Assembly: GCA_947165085.1 (NCBI GenBank) | Contig: CAMUZA010000016.1 | Location: 1 to 33,700, forward strand | From: an uncultured Clostridia bacterium | GTDB lineage: Bacteria; Bacillota; Clostridia; Oscillospirales; Oscillospiraceae | Direction of reading: 5' to 3' | DNA: 33,700 nt | Shown here: positions 9,269 to 18,168 of the stretch, piece after piece | How the letters are laid out: every line of letters begins with the position of its first letter | Position numbering within the stretch: the first letter of the stretch is position 1 | Notes under the pieces: model-generated | The model's input: the letters and a program-made list of their open reading frames with translations, nothing else | Told to the model about the DNA's origin: nothing | The model's database searches: none | Program-made: the position numbers and the translations under genes

Positions 9269-12148
9269 ATGGAATATAAATGCAGAATCAACGGCGAGCT
9301 TCGCACGCTGATCGGCGAGCCGACCGAGCGTTTGAGAGACGTTCTTTACCGCAGCGGTTATCTCTCCGTCCGCGACAGTGACGATGCAGAGGGATTTGCC
9401 GGCTCCGATACCATCGTGTTCAACGGAAAACTGAGATACTCCAATCTTATCCTGCTGTATCAGGCGGAAAACGCCGAGATCCGCACGGCGGAGGGACTTC
9501 TCAACGGCAGAGAACTCAACTTCGTGCAGAAGGCCATGATCTCCGCAGGCGTCGTCGCCAGCGCGTACAACGCGCCGACGGCCGCGCTGATCCTGACATG
9601 GCTGCTGGAAAAGAATCCGTATCCCACGAGAGAAGAAATCAAGGAAGTTCTGACCGGTATCTTCATCCGAGACGCCGGCTACGAGCATTACTATCTTGCC
9701 GTCAAGCTGGCGATCGAGCTGCGTGACACCGGCGCGTATCAGAGCGAGATCGCGCCCTCTTTCCGTCCGAAGCTCGAGATCGTCGGCAAGCCGATGGACA
9801 AGATCGACGGCGCGGCGCTTGTCTCCGGCGAGCCGGTCTTCGTCGAGGACAAGGTTCCCGCGAACGCCTGGGTACTGCATGTGCTCAGAAGCCCGTTTGC
9901 CAGCGCGTACATTAAGTCGATCGACACCTCTGAGGCGGAGAAGCTGGACGGCGTTGCCGCGATCATCACCGCGGAAAACTGCCCGGACGTCTACTATATG
10001 CAGGCAGGTCAGGGCAATCCTGAGCCGTCTCCCCATGACCGCCGCCTCTTTAACCGGAAAGTGCGCCATGTTGGCGACCGCGTCGCGGGTATCGTGGCAA
10101 GAACGAAGGAAATCGCCGATCAGGCGGCCTCCTTAATTAAGGTCGAATATGAGCCGACCGGCACCGTCTTCACCGTCGAAGAAGCGATGGCAGAGGGCGC
10201 GCCGCTGGTGCATAACGGACCTGTGCAGTACAACGCCGGCGCGCCTGCCGATTTGGACGAATTCAACGCCAGAGCGGGCGACGAGCGCGAGGGCAAGGTC
10301 GTCTATCAGTTCCCGCTCGGCGCGAACATTCAGAAGAACATTGCCGCGTCCAACAAGGGCGGCATCGGCGACATGGAAAAGGGCTTTGCCGAGGCGGACG
10401 CGATCGTCGACCGCACCTACCAGACGAGCCAGATCCAGCATACCCCGCTGGAGCCGCACGTCTGCTATGCCCACGTCGAGCACGGCAGACTGGTGCTCAA
10501 CTGCTCCACGCAGGTTCCGTATCACGTCCGCAGGATCGTGAGCTGGGTCTGCGGCATCCCCGAGAATAAGATCCACGTCATTAAGGAGCGCGTCGGCGGC
10601 GGTTACGGCGCAAAGCAGGATATTCTGGTGGAAGAACTCACCGGCTACGCCGCATGGATCACCGGCAAACCCGTCTACTACAGAAACACCCGCGAGGAAG
10701 AATTCATCGCCAACTCCACCCGCCATCCGATGCGCGTCAGAGTCAAGATGGGCGGCAAGAAGGACGGCACGATCACGGCGATTTTCATGGAGGTCTGCGC
10801 GAATACCGGCCCCTTCGGCAACCACTGCCTGACCGTCCCGATGAACAGCTGCTCGAAGACGCTGCCGCTGTTCAAGGTCGATAACATGGCGTATGACCTC
10901 AAGGTCTTCTACACCAATACACCGCCTGCCGGCGCCTATCAGGGCTACGGCACGCCCAAGGGCAACTACGGCATCATGATGGCGATGGCGGAGCTTGCGG
11001 ATAAGCTGGGCATTGACTTCAAGCTGATGATCGAAAAGAACCACGTCGAAGAGGGCTACATGCTGGAGATTCTGAAGGGTCTCGGCGAAGGTCGCGAGGG
11101 CGCGGTCGTTCCCGTCGGCTCCTGCGGTCTGGACGAAGCGATCGAAAAGGGCTGCAAGATGATCGAATGGGGCAAGAAGGAAGTCTCCGACGACCCCGAC
11201 TGGAAGATCGGCAAGGGCTTTGCCATGATCATGCAGGGCAGCGGCCTGCCGGGTCTTGACCACGCAGAGGCGATTGCGAAGCTGGAAACGGACGGCACGG
11301 TCATCCTAAACAGCGGCGGCGCCGACCTCGGAACCGGTCTGGACACGATCTCCGCAAAGATCGTCTCCGAGGTGCTGAAGCTCCCGATGGATCGCATCAC
11401 GGTCGTCTCCGGCGATACCGATTCGTGCGCGTTCGACACCGGCTCCTACGCCTCCTCCGGTACGTTCTTCTCCGGCAACGCCTCTCTCGCGGCAGCGACC
11501 AAGCTGAAGGAGCTGATCCTGAAAGAGGCTGCGCTGCAGTTGAATGAAAAGGTCGAGGACTTGGACGTTCGCGCGCCCGGCGAGGTCTATTCCAAGGCTT
11601 CCGGCGCGACGATCAGCTACTATGAGCTGACGCATACCGCCACCTCCGGCGGCGGCAGAGGACAGATGATCGCGCACGGCAGCTTCGTTACGACAGCCTC
11701 CTCCGTACCATACGGTGCGCATTTCGCGCAGGTCGCGGTCAACGTCAGGACCGGCGAGATCAAGGTGCAGAAATTCTACGCGCTGCAGGACGCCGGCACG
11801 CCGATCAATCCCGAATGCGCGCTGACGCAGATTTACGGCGCGGTGATGAAGTCCATCGGTCACAGCCTGTACGAGGGCATGTATCTTGACGAAAACGGCA
11901 GGTGCGTCAACGCCAATCTGACTGACTACGGCGTGCCGATGATCAACGAAGCGCCGGACGACTTCAAGTCCGTGCTCATCGACGTGGACGACAAGTTCGG
12001 TCCCTTCGGCGCGAAGTCGATCTCCGAGATCGCCTGCAACGGCGCGGCGCCCGCGATCGGCATTGCCATCCACGACGCCTGCGGCGTGTGGCTGCGCGAC
12101 TGGCCGATGACGCCGGAGAAGATCCTGAAAGCGTTGGGAAAAATCTGA
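9269..12148 (+). CDS. xdhD: XdhD-family molybdenum hydroxylase with degenerate ferredoxin-like domain
   Basis: A 959-residue fusion of an N-terminal ferredoxin-like region (about 1-155) and a molybdopterin-binding part (about 165-959). The whole length follows E. coli XdhD (about 956 residues), with shared stretches such as KIVSEVLK-like regions, KNIAAS, VIKERVGGGYGAKQDIL, EEEFIANSTRH and GPFGAKSISEI. The N-terminal region keeps the fold pattern but has lost all eight cluster cysteines, so it cannot hold 2Fe-2S clusters; E. coli XdhD also lacks them. In the active site Gln450 replaces the usual Glu (GGGYGAKQ) and Gln558 replaces the usual Arg (YQGYGTPKG), while the base Glu920 is kept. The substrate is therefore probably not plain xanthine. 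ATG 9269 follows GGGGAGG; the gene is 5 nt after ygfM. Confidence 0.88.
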   Translation: MEYKCRINGELRTLIGEPTERLRDVLYRSGYLSVRDSDDAEGFAGSDTIVFNGKLRYSNLILLYQAENAEIRTAEGLLNGRELNFVQKAMISAGVVASAYNAPTAALILTWLLEKNPYPTREEIKEVLTGIFIRDAGYEHYYLAVKLAIELRDTGAYQSEIAPSFRPKLEIVGKPMDKIDGAALVSGEPVFVEDKVPANAWVLHVLRSPFASAYIKSIDTSEAEKLDGVAAIITAENCPDVYYMQAGQGNPEPSPHDRRLFNRKVRHVGDRVAGIVARTKEIADQAASLIKVEYEPTGTVFTVEEAMAEGAPLVHNGPVQYNAGAPADLDEFNARAGDEREGKVVYQFPLGANIQKNIAASNKGGIGDMEKGFAEADAIVDRTYQTSQIQHTPLEPHVCYAHVEHGRLVLNCSTQVPYHVRRIVSWVCGIPENKIHVIKERVGGGYGAKQDILVEELTGYAAWITGKPVYYRNTREEEFIANSTRHPMRVRVKMGGKKDGTITAIFMEVCANTGPFGNHCLTVPMNSCSKTLPLFKVDNMAYDLKVFYTNTPPAGAYQGYGTPKGNYGIMMAMAELADKLGIDFKLMIEKNHVEEGYMLEILKGLGEGREGAVVPVGSCGLDEAIEKGCKMIEWGKKEVSDDPDWKIGKGFAMIMQGSGLPGLDHAEAIAKLETDGTVILNSGGADLGTGLDTISAKIVSEVLKLPMDRITVVSGDTDSCAFDTGSYASSGTFFSGNASLAAATKLKELILKEAALQLNEKVEDLDVRAPGEVYSKASGATISYYELTHTATSGGGRGQMIAHGSFVTTASSVPYGAHFAQVAVNVRTGEIKVQKFYALQDAGTPINPECALTQIYGAVMKSIGHSLYEGMYLDENGRCVNANLTDYGVPMINEAPDDFKSVLIDVDDKFGPFGAKSISEIACNGAAPAIGIAIHDACGVWLRDWPMTPEKILKALGKI

Positions 12149-12162
12149 TCTGTACGCAATTC

Positions 12163-12198
12163 AAAACACGGTATCTCGTTACGAGATACCGTGTTTTT
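12163..12198 (+). terminator. Rho-independent terminator of the molybdenum hydroxylase operon
   Basis: A near-perfect palindrome, AACACGGTATCTCG, loop TTA, CGAGATACCGTGTT, followed by a run of T. It starts 15 nt after the xdhD stop and closes the five-gene operon. Confidence 0.95.
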
Positions 12199-12294
12199 TT
12201 GCCAAAAACACAAACGTATGTTCAAAAATTCGGATTTCCGGCAGAAAGTACCGAAAAAAATCATAAAATTACTATAGAATATGCGAAAAAATGA

Positions 12295-12323
12295 TTGCTT
12301 TTTTCTTTTGTTGATTGTATACT
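12295..12323 (+). promoter_or_regulatory. Sigma-A promoter of the dcw cluster
   Basis: TTGCTT at 12295-12300, a 17-nt spacer and TATACT at 12318-12323. It lies about 60 nt before mraZ and directly upstream of TGGAN-type repeats. Confidence 0.8.
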
Positions 12324-12333
12324 GAAAGCGTAG

Positions 12334-12368
12334 TGGAGCAAAATGGATGAAAAATGAGTAAAATGGAG
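12334..12368 (+). promoter_or_regulatory. Probable MraZ operator: four direct repeats at helical spacing
   Basis: TGGAG at 12334, TGGAT at 12344, TGAGT at 12355 and TGGAG at 12364 recur every 9 to 11 nt, each separated by A-rich spacers. E. coli MraZ is known to bind TGGGN repeats with 5-nt spacers in its own promoter region. The position between promoter and mraZ and the one-turn spacing fit autoregulation; binding itself is inferred. Confidence 0.65.
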
Positions 12369-12381
12369 CGAGGTGAAGGGA

Positions 12382-12798
12382 ATGTACGGTAAATATCAAC
12401 ATGCATTAGATGCGAAGGGAAGACTGTTCGTTCCCGCAAAGCTCAAGGAAGAGCTCGGCGCATCCTTCTATATCGCGAAGGCGCCGGACGCCTGCCTGAC
12501 GGTCTATCCGGAGGCTGAGTGGCAGAAGGTACTGGATCACTGCAACGAGCTGCCGTCTTCCAAGGCGCGCGCCATGCGCTTTTTCTTCGCGAACGTCGCA
12601 AAGTGCGAGCCGGACAAGCAGGGCAGATTCCTGCTGCCCGAATCCTTCCGCGACTATGCCGGCATCAAGCAGGACGTCGTTTTCCTCGGTCAGGCCGGAC
12701 GCGCGGAGATCTGGTCGGCGGAACGCTACGCGGCGGAGGAGGAGAAGTTCCTCACGCCCGAGGCGATCGCCTCCGTGATGGAAGAGCTGGGCTTCTGA
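12382..12798 (+). CDS. mraZ: Transcriptional regulator MraZ
   Basis: DNA-binding regulator of the division and cell-wall cluster, 138 residues, near the usual 140-150. Two SpoVT/AbrB-like halves are visible, each with its DxxGR motif: DAKGRLFVPAKL near residues 10-21 and DKQGRFLLPESF near residues 79-90. ATG 12382 is preferred over the in-frame GTG 12373 because GAGGTGA lies 5 nt before it and the product then starts MYGKYQHALDAKGR, as in the family. The stop TGA shares one base with the rsmH start. As first gene of the cluster it probably binds the repeats in its own leader and represses or tunes the operon. Confidence 0.96.
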   Translation: MYGKYQHALDAKGRLFVPAKLKEELGASFYIAKAPDACLTVYPEAEWQKVLDHCNELPSSKARAMRFFFANVAKCEPDKQGRFLLPESFRDYAGIKQDVVFLGQAGRAEIWSAERYAAEEEKFLTPEAIASVMEELGF

Positions 12799-13730
12799 TG
12801 GAATTCTCACATAAGTCCGTCCTTTTGGACGAGTGCATTGAAAACTTGGCGATCAAACCGGACGGGATTTATCTGGACGGTACGCTCGGCGGCGCGGGGC
12901 ATTCATTCGAGATCGCGAAGCGGCTGACGACCGGAAGACTGATCGGCGTCGACCGCGATGCCGTAGCGCTGCAGGCGGCGCGGGAGCGGCTTGCGCCGTT
13001 TCTGGAGCGCGTGACGACGTTGCATTCCAATTTTTCCGAATTGGATCAAATCCTTGACGGTCTCGGTATCGACGCGCTTGACGGCATGCTCTTCGATCTG
13101 GGCGTATCCTCGCCCCAGCTCGATGATAAGCAGCGCGGGTTTTCCTATATGGCGGACGCGCCGCTGGACATGCGCATGAACCGGGAGGACACGCTGACTG
13201 CCTACGACGTGGTCAACACGTGGGGGCAGGAAGATCTGCGCAGAATTCTTTACGAATACGGCGAGGAGCGGTACGCGCCGCAGATCGCCGCCAGTATCGT
13301 CAAAAAACGTGAAGCTGCACCGATCGAGACGACTCTGCAGCTCGTGGATGTGATCCGCGGGGCGATGCCGCCGCAGGCGCTGCGGGAAAAGCAGCACCCT
13401 GCCAAGCGGAGCTTTCAGGCGATCCGCATCGCAGTCAACGACGAGCTCGGCGCGGTCAGCAAACTGATGAAAACGGCGTTTCGCCGTCTCAAGCCGGGCG
13501 GACGGCTGTGCGTGATCACCTTCCATTCACTGGAAGACCGTATCGTAAAAAACGAAATGCAGCAGGCGGCAAAGGGCTGTACCTGCCCGCCGGAGTTTCC
13601 GGTCTGCGTCTGCGGCAAGAAGCCGATCATCCGCATTGTTTCCAAAAAACCGATCCTCTCCGGCGAAGAGGAATTAAAGGACAATCCCCGCGCCAGAAGC
13701 GCAAAGCTGCGGGTCGCGGAAAGAATCTGA
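12798..13730 (+). CDS. rsmH: 16S rRNA m4C1402 N4-methyltransferase
   Basis: SAM-dependent enzyme that methylates N4 of cytidine 1402 in 16S rRNA, 310 residues, normal length. The start region EFSHKSVLLDECIENL, the SAM motif DGTLGGAGHS near residues 27-36, FDLGVSSPQLD, and the C-terminal KPGGRLCVITFHSLEDRIVK are typical of RsmH (MraW). The frame is open well upstream, but ATG 12798 overlaps the mraZ stop (TGATG) and gives the family N-terminus, so the genes are translationally coupled. Its place as second gene of the dcw cluster is conserved across bacteria. Confidence 0.96.
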   Translation: MEFSHKSVLLDECIENLAIKPDGIYLDGTLGGAGHSFEIAKRLTTGRLIGVDRDAVALQAARERLAPFLERVTTLHSNFSELDQILDGLGIDALDGMLFDLGVSSPQLDDKQRGFSYMADAPLDMRMNREDTLTAYDVVNTWGQEDLRRILYEYGEERYAPQIAASIVKKREAAPIETTLQLVDVIRGAMPPQALREKQHPAKRSFQAIRIAVNDELGAVSKLMKTAFRRLKPGGRLCVITFHSLEDRIVKNEMQQAAKGCTCPPEFPVCVCGKKPIIRIVSKKPILSGEEELKDNPRARSAKLRVAERI

Positions 13731-13755
13731 TTTTGACGAAGGGGGGGCGATTCCG

Positions 13756-14265
13756 GTGGCTGAGCAATACCGCACAAACGGATCTGCTGCGCTGAATATC
13801 TACACGCAGGAAAACACCGCGCGACCGCTGGAACGCCCGAAAAAACTGCCCGACGCACCGGCGCAGGAACAGCAAAAGGAGAGACTGCGTCTGGTCGTCT
13901 CGCCGTTTACGATCCTGGGCGGCGCAGTCGCGATCTTCATGCTCCTTCTCGTCGTGTTCAGCCTGGTTCGCATGTTTGAGGAGCAGAGCAGGGTCAGCGA
14001 ACTGCAGCAGACGCGCGCCGCGCTGACGCAGGAACAGGAACGTCTGACGGCGGAATACGAGCAATCTCTGGATCTGAAACAAGTGGAACAGCGCGCCCGA
14101 CAGCTCGGGATGCGCGAGGTCCAGCAGTCACAGATCCGCGAAATAGAAATTGCAGCCGGCGATACCACGCAGGTTTTCGACGCACCGGAAGAACGCAATA
14201 TATTCGAGCAGGTCTTTGACGCATTCCAGAGCTTGTTCCGTGATGCGGTGGAATACTTCTCATAG
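13756..14265 (+). CDS. ftsL: FtsL-like septum protein
   Basis: Bitopic membrane protein of the division complex, 169 residues. It has a cytoplasmic N-tail of about 47 residues, one membrane span at about 48-71 (VVSPFTILGGAVAIFMLLLV), and an extracytoplasmic coiled coil at about 74-108. The coil is followed by RARQLGM, the short motif common to FtsL and DivIC proteins. The start is GTG 13756 after a G-rich ribosome site. Sequence similarity in this family is weak, so the call rests on architecture and on position between rsmH and the division PBP, where ftsL is normally found. A tail of about 50 residues after the LGM motif is longer than in many relatives. It would pair with FtsQ and a DivIC elsewhere to activate the synthase. 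Confidence 0.82.
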   Translation: MAEQYRTNGSAALNIYTQENTARPLERPKKLPDAPAQEQQKERLRLVVSPFTILGGAVAIFMLLLVVFSLVRMFEEQSRVSELQQTRAALTQEQERLTAEYEQSLDLKQVEQRARQLGMREVQQSQIREIEIAAGDTTQVFDAPEERNIFEQVFDAFQSLFRDAVEYFS

Positions 14266-14292
14266 CCTGCGACATATAGTAAACAAGCAGAG

Positions 14293-14327
14293 CATGGGCG
14301 GTGAACCAAATAGCCGCCCATGTTTTT
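14293..14327 (+). terminator. Terminator-like hairpin between ftsL and the PBP gene
   Basis: CATGGGCGG at 14293-14301 pairs with CCGCCCATG at 14314-14322 and is followed by five T. It starts 28 nt after ftsL inside the dcw operon and lies within a possible but unlikely 5' extension of the next gene. It could lower expression of downstream genes or act as an attenuator. Confidence 0.75.
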
Positions 14328-14354
14328 GAACTATATTCCGGGGCGGGGAAATGC

Positions 14355-16706
14355 ATGAAGCACACGGCGGTCAGTCTGAACAGGAAACGTATTCGCAAAC
14401 AGCAGAGCGTTTCCGACACCTACATTCGCAGAGGGATCCTCGTACTGCTGCTGTTCTTCGGGATCGCAGCGTTTGCGGTGGTGACGGGAAGACTGGTCAA
14501 GCTGATGCTGATCGATCATGAGTATTATCAGTCCAAGGCGATCAGCAACCAAACGCGATCAACCAGCGTGACGGCAAGCCGCGGCACGATCTACGACCGG
14601 AACATGGAAGTGCTGGCGGCGTCCGCCAGCGTGGAAAACATTTTCCTCGATCCTTTGGAGCTCTATCAGAACAAGGTCGATATCGACTACCTGGCGAGCA
14701 ACCTTGCAAGAATCCTGGATCTGGACGAGGCGTACATCAAAAAGCAGGCTGCGGACACCTCCATGCGCTACAAGGTGCTGCGCCGCAAGCAGCCGCAGGT
14801 GGTCTGCGACGCGGTAAGGCAGTTTGTCAGCGACAACGGGATCGTCGGCGTTCACCTGGAGCCGGACTCTCTGCGCTACTATCCGAATCATGAACTGGCT
14901 TCCCAGCTGCTCGGCTTCACCAATGTGGAGAACAAAGGCTCCGAGGGGCTGGAGGCCTACTATAACGGCACTTTGGAGGGGACTGCCGGCGCAGTCATTA
15001 CGACAAAGGGCAATAACGAGACCGAAATGCTGTATTCCTACGAGACTTATTACGAGGCGACGGACGGAGACAGCATGGTGCTGACGATCGACCTGACGGT
15101 GCAGCGCGCGCTGGAAAAGCAGATGCATGACGCGATCGACCGCTACGACGTCAAAAACGGCGCGTTCGGCATCGTCATGGACGCGCAGACCGGCGAGATC
15201 GTCGCCATGTCCACGCTCGGCGGCTACGATCCCAACCGCTATCTTGAGATATTCGACCCGCTGAAGGATAGGCAGTTGGAATCGCTCTACGACGCTGCCA
15301 TGGAGCTGCCGGAGAACTCGGAGGAGCGGCAGCAGGCGATCGACGACTACAACAACGCTGTCGCGGCGGAACGCCTGCGCCAGTGGCGCAACCGCTGTGT
15401 TTCCGACGGCTACGAGCCCGGCTCGACGTTCAAGCTGATCACGCTTGCCACGGGACTGGACTGCGGCGCGGTGACGCTGCGCGACAGCTTCTACTGCGGC
15501 GGAAGAGAACAGTTCGAGGGCCGCTCCCAGCCGCTCAATTGCTGGCGGCATCAGGGGCACGGCTCGGAGACGACGGCGCAGGCGCTGCAGAATTCCTGCA
15601 ATCTCGCCTTCGCGCACATGGGGCTGAAGATCGGCGGCGAAACGCTCTACGATTACTGCAAAGCGTTCGGTCTGATGGAGCGGACGGGGATCGATCTGCC
15701 CGGCGAATCGAGCGGCATTTTCCATACGCGCGAACGCCTTGCCGACCGCAACACCTACGGCACGAGCTATCTGATCGCGACCTCGTTCGGTCAGACGATC
15801 AAGCCCACGCCGATCCAGCTTGTCCGCGCTGTCTGCGCGATCGTCAACGGCGGCTATCTGCTCAAGCCATACGTCGTTTCACAGGTACTGGACGAAAACG
15901 GCGAGATCGTCCGTCAGCAGGAGCGCACGGTCATCCGACAGGTCATCTCCGAGGAGACGTCCGCGATGATGCGCGAGCTGATCGAGTCGGTCGTCACCGA
16001 GGGTACGGCGAAGAACGCAAATGTGGCGGGCTTCCGCATCGGCGGCAAGACCGGTACGGCGGAAAAAACCGATCAGCGCGAGGATAACGGACAGCTCACA
16101 AACGACAAGATCGTATCTTTCGTCGGCATCGCGCCGATGCAGGATCCGCGCTACGTGATCCTGATCGCGCTGGATACGCCGAGTCCGACGAGCGGCATCT
16201 ATATCTCCGGCGGCGTCATGGCGGCGCCGACCGTCGCTGCCGTATTCGAGGATATTCTGCCCTATCTCGGCGTCGAACCGCAGTATGAAGACGGCGACCT
16301 CTGCCGCGTCAGTGTTCGCATGCCGGACGTGAGAGAAATGACAAGAAGCGAGGCAGTCGCGGCGTTGAAAGAGGTCATGCTGGACTGCCGCGTGATCGGC
16401 TCCGGCAGCCGCATAGTCAGCCAGATCCCCGCGCCGGGCAGGGAAGTACCGGGACGTTCCACCGTTCTTCTGTATACCGACGACACGATGCCGACGCAGA
16501 AGACGAGCGTGCCGAATCTGCTCGGAAAAACGGTGGAGGAAGCGACGCGCGCTCTGAATGACGCCGGACTGTATTTACAGGCAAAAGGAACGAATACGAC
16601 GCGCGGACACGTCGTCGTGACCGCACAGGATATCCCGCCCGGCACGCAGGTCGAGCGCGGCACGACCGTGACGGTGCTGTTTGCCGACACGACTGATATG
16701 GACTGA
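14355..16706 (+). CDS. ftsI: Class B penicillin-binding protein (FtsI/SpoVD type) with two PASTA domains
   Basis: Septal peptidoglycan transpeptidase, 783 residues. It has a short basic cytoplasmic tail, a membrane anchor at about 27-45, and a PBP dimerisation domain starting at SRGTIYDRN. The transpeptidase domain has nucleophile Ser357 in PGSTFK, SCN at 414-416 and KTGTAEK from Lys565. Two C-terminal PASTA domains lie at about 655-712 and 718-778. PASTA domains occur in Gram-positive Pbp2B, Pbp2x and SpoVD. Only one class B PBP lies here, so whether it acts in vegetative division, spore cortex synthesis or both cannot be told. ATG 14355 follows a G-rich ribosome site; an in-frame GTG at 14301 lies inside the upstream hairpin and is rejected. 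It probably works with the FtsW encoded downstream. Confidence 0.93.
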   Translation: MKHTAVSLNRKRIRKQQSVSDTYIRRGILVLLLFFGIAAFAVVTGRLVKLMLIDHEYYQSKAISNQTRSTSVTASRGTIYDRNMEVLAASASVENIFLDPLELYQNKVDIDYLASNLARILDLDEAYIKKQAADTSMRYKVLRRKQPQVVCDAVRQFVSDNGIVGVHLEPDSLRYYPNHELASQLLGFTNVENKGSEGLEAYYNGTLEGTAGAVITTKGNNETEMLYSYETYYEATDGDSMVLTIDLTVQRALEKQMHDAIDRYDVKNGAFGIVMDAQTGEIVAMSTLGGYDPNRYLEIFDPLKDRQLESLYDAAMELPENSEERQQAIDDYNNAVAAERLRQWRNRCVSDGYEPGSTFKLITLATGLDCGAVTLRDSFYCGGREQFEGRSQPLNCWRHQGHGSETTAQALQNSCNLAFAHMGLKIGGETLYDYCKAFGLMERTGIDLPGESSGIFHTRERLADRNTYGTSYLIATSFGQTIKPTPIQLVRAVCAIVNGGYLLKPYVVSQVLDENGEIVRQQERTVIRQVISEETSAMMRELIESVVTEGTAKNANVAGFRIGGKTGTAEKTDQREDNGQLTNDKIVSFVGIAPMQDPRYVILIALDTPSPTSGIYISGGVMAAPTVAAVFEDILPYLGVEPQYEDGDLCRVSVRMPDVREMTRSEAVAALKEVMLDCRVIGSGSRIVSQIPAPGREVPGRSTVLLYTDDTMPTQKTSVPNLLGKTVEEATRALNDAGLYLQAKGTNTTRGHVVVTAQDIPPGTQVERGTTVTVLFADTTDMD

Positions 16707-16716
16707 GGAGATAAAT

Positions 16717-18168
16717 ATGAGACTGCAATCGCTGCTGAAAGACATCGAAATACTGGACACCGACGCACCGATGGATCTGGAGATCAGCGGCGTTCGCTAT
16801 TCCTCCCGCGACGTGCAGCCGGGCGACCTCTTTGTCGCCGTTCCCGGTTACGCGACGGACGGTCACAGGTACATTCCGGACGCCGTCCGAAATGGCGCGG
16901 CAGCGGTGCTGTGCGAGCGGGATATGCCGGAAAACGTTCCGTGGATACGGGTGAAATCCTCCCGCGAGGCGCTTTCGAAGCTCGGCGCGAATTGGTACGG
17001 CGATCCGTCTGAAAAGATGCAGGTGATCGGCGTGACCGGCACGAACGGCAAGACCTCCGTGACGTATCTGCTCAAAGCTCTGCTGGAGCATGCGCTCGGC
17101 GCGAAGGTCGGACTGATCGGCACGATCTGCAACAGGATCGGCGACGAAGTCCTCCCGACCGAGCGTACGACGCCGGAGAGCTTTGAGCTGCAGGGACTGC
17201 TTGCGCGAATGCAGGAAGCCGGCTGTACGCATGTTGTCATGGAGGTATCCTCCCACGCGCTCTACCTGCACCGCGCCGCGAACATTCATTTCCGCGTCGG
17301 CGCGTTCACCAACCTCACCGAGGATCATCTGGACTTCCACGGCACGATGGAGAATTACGGCAGGGCGAAAGCGATCCTGTTCCGCAATTGCGACCGCGGC
17401 GTGTTCAACGCAGACGATCCCGCGAGCGAAACGATGATTGACGGATCGACCTGCAGCGTGTATACTGTCGGAGTTGAGCCTGCTGCCGACCTGCGCGCGG
17501 AAAATATCGAGCTCGGCGCGGATCACGTCGGAATGGACGTCTGCGAGGGTTCGCAGCGGGCACATCTTCGCATCGGCATTCCCGGACGTTTCACGGTCAG
17601 CAACGCTCTGATCGCCCTGGGCATCGCCCGTCAGCTCGATATTCCGCTCGACCGTGCGGCGCAGGCGCTCAGCCTTGCAAAGCCGGTCAAGGGTCGTATC
17701 GAGATCGTCCCGACTCCGGGCAAAGACTATACCGTTCTGATCGACTATGCCCATACGCCGGACGGACTGGAGAAGGTCCTGCGCTCCGTCCGTGATTTCT
17801 GCAAGGGCAGACTGATCGTTGTATTCGGCTGCGGCGGCGACCGCGACCGCACGAAGCGTCCCATTATGGGCCAAATCGCGGTGCGGCTTGCTGATCTCGC
17901 CATCGTGACCTCGGATAATCCCAGAACGGAGGAGCCGCTGGCGATCATTGACGAGATCCTCGCCGGTATGCGGGATACAAAAACGCCCTGCAAGGTGGAG
18001 GAAAACCGCCGCAAGGCGATCCGCCTCGCTATGCGCATGGCGCAGAAGGACGACGTGATCGTGCTGGCAGGCAAGGGACATGAAACCTATCAGATCATCG
18101 GCACGGAAAAAACGCATTTGGATGAACGCGAGGAGGTAGCCGCGGCATTATGCGAAACGGAAGAATAA
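16717..18168 (+). CDS. murE: UDP-MurNAc-L-Ala-D-Glu:meso-diaminopimelate ligase
   Basis: Cytoplasmic ATP-dependent ligase adding the third amino acid of the peptidoglycan stem peptide, 483 residues, usual length. The ATP-binding loop GTNGKT is at 108-113. The UDP-sugar contacts TTPESFELQ and VMEVSSHAL follow, and CGGDRDRTKRP lies further on. The amino-acid specificity motif is DNPR at 400-403; this form selects meso-diaminopimelate, while lysine-adding enzymes have a different motif, so the wall is predicted to be of the mDAP type. ATG 16717 follows GAGGAG and lies 10 nt after the PBP stop. The 3' end overlaps murF by 19 nt. Confidence 0.96.
   Translation: MRLQSLLKDIEILDTDAPMDLEISGVRYSSRDVQPGDLFVAVPGYATDGHRYIPDAVRNGAAAVLCERDMPENVPWIRVKSSREALSKLGANWYGDPSEKMQVIGVTGTNGKTSVTYLLKALLEHALGAKVGLIGTICNRIGDEVLPTERTTPESFELQGLLARMQEAGCTHVVMEVSSHALYLHRAANIHFRVGAFTNLTEDHLDFHGTMENYGRAKAILFRNCDRGVFNADDPASETMIDGSTCSVYTVGVEPAADLRAENIELGADHVGMDVCEGSQRAHLRIGIPGRFTVSNALIALGIARQLDIPLDRAAQALSLAKPVKGRIEIVPTPGKDYTVLIDYAHTPDGLEKVLRSVRDFCKGRLIVVFGCGGDRDRTKRPIMGQIAVRLADLAIVTSDNPRTEEPLAIIDEILAGMRDTKTPCKVEENRRKAIRLAMRMAQKDDVIVLAGKGHETYQIIGTEKTHLDEREEVAAALCETEE

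Noticed and set aside
7219-12148. Selenoprotein or selenate reductase function for the YgfM-XdhD pair
   Set aside because: No in-frame TGA or SECIS-like feature is visible, and the selenate reductase name is only a database label for the family.
14301-14354. In-frame upstream GTG start for the PBP gene
   Set aside because: It lies inside the terminator-like hairpin and lacks a ribosome site; ATG 14355 gives a normal basic N-tail before the membrane anchor.
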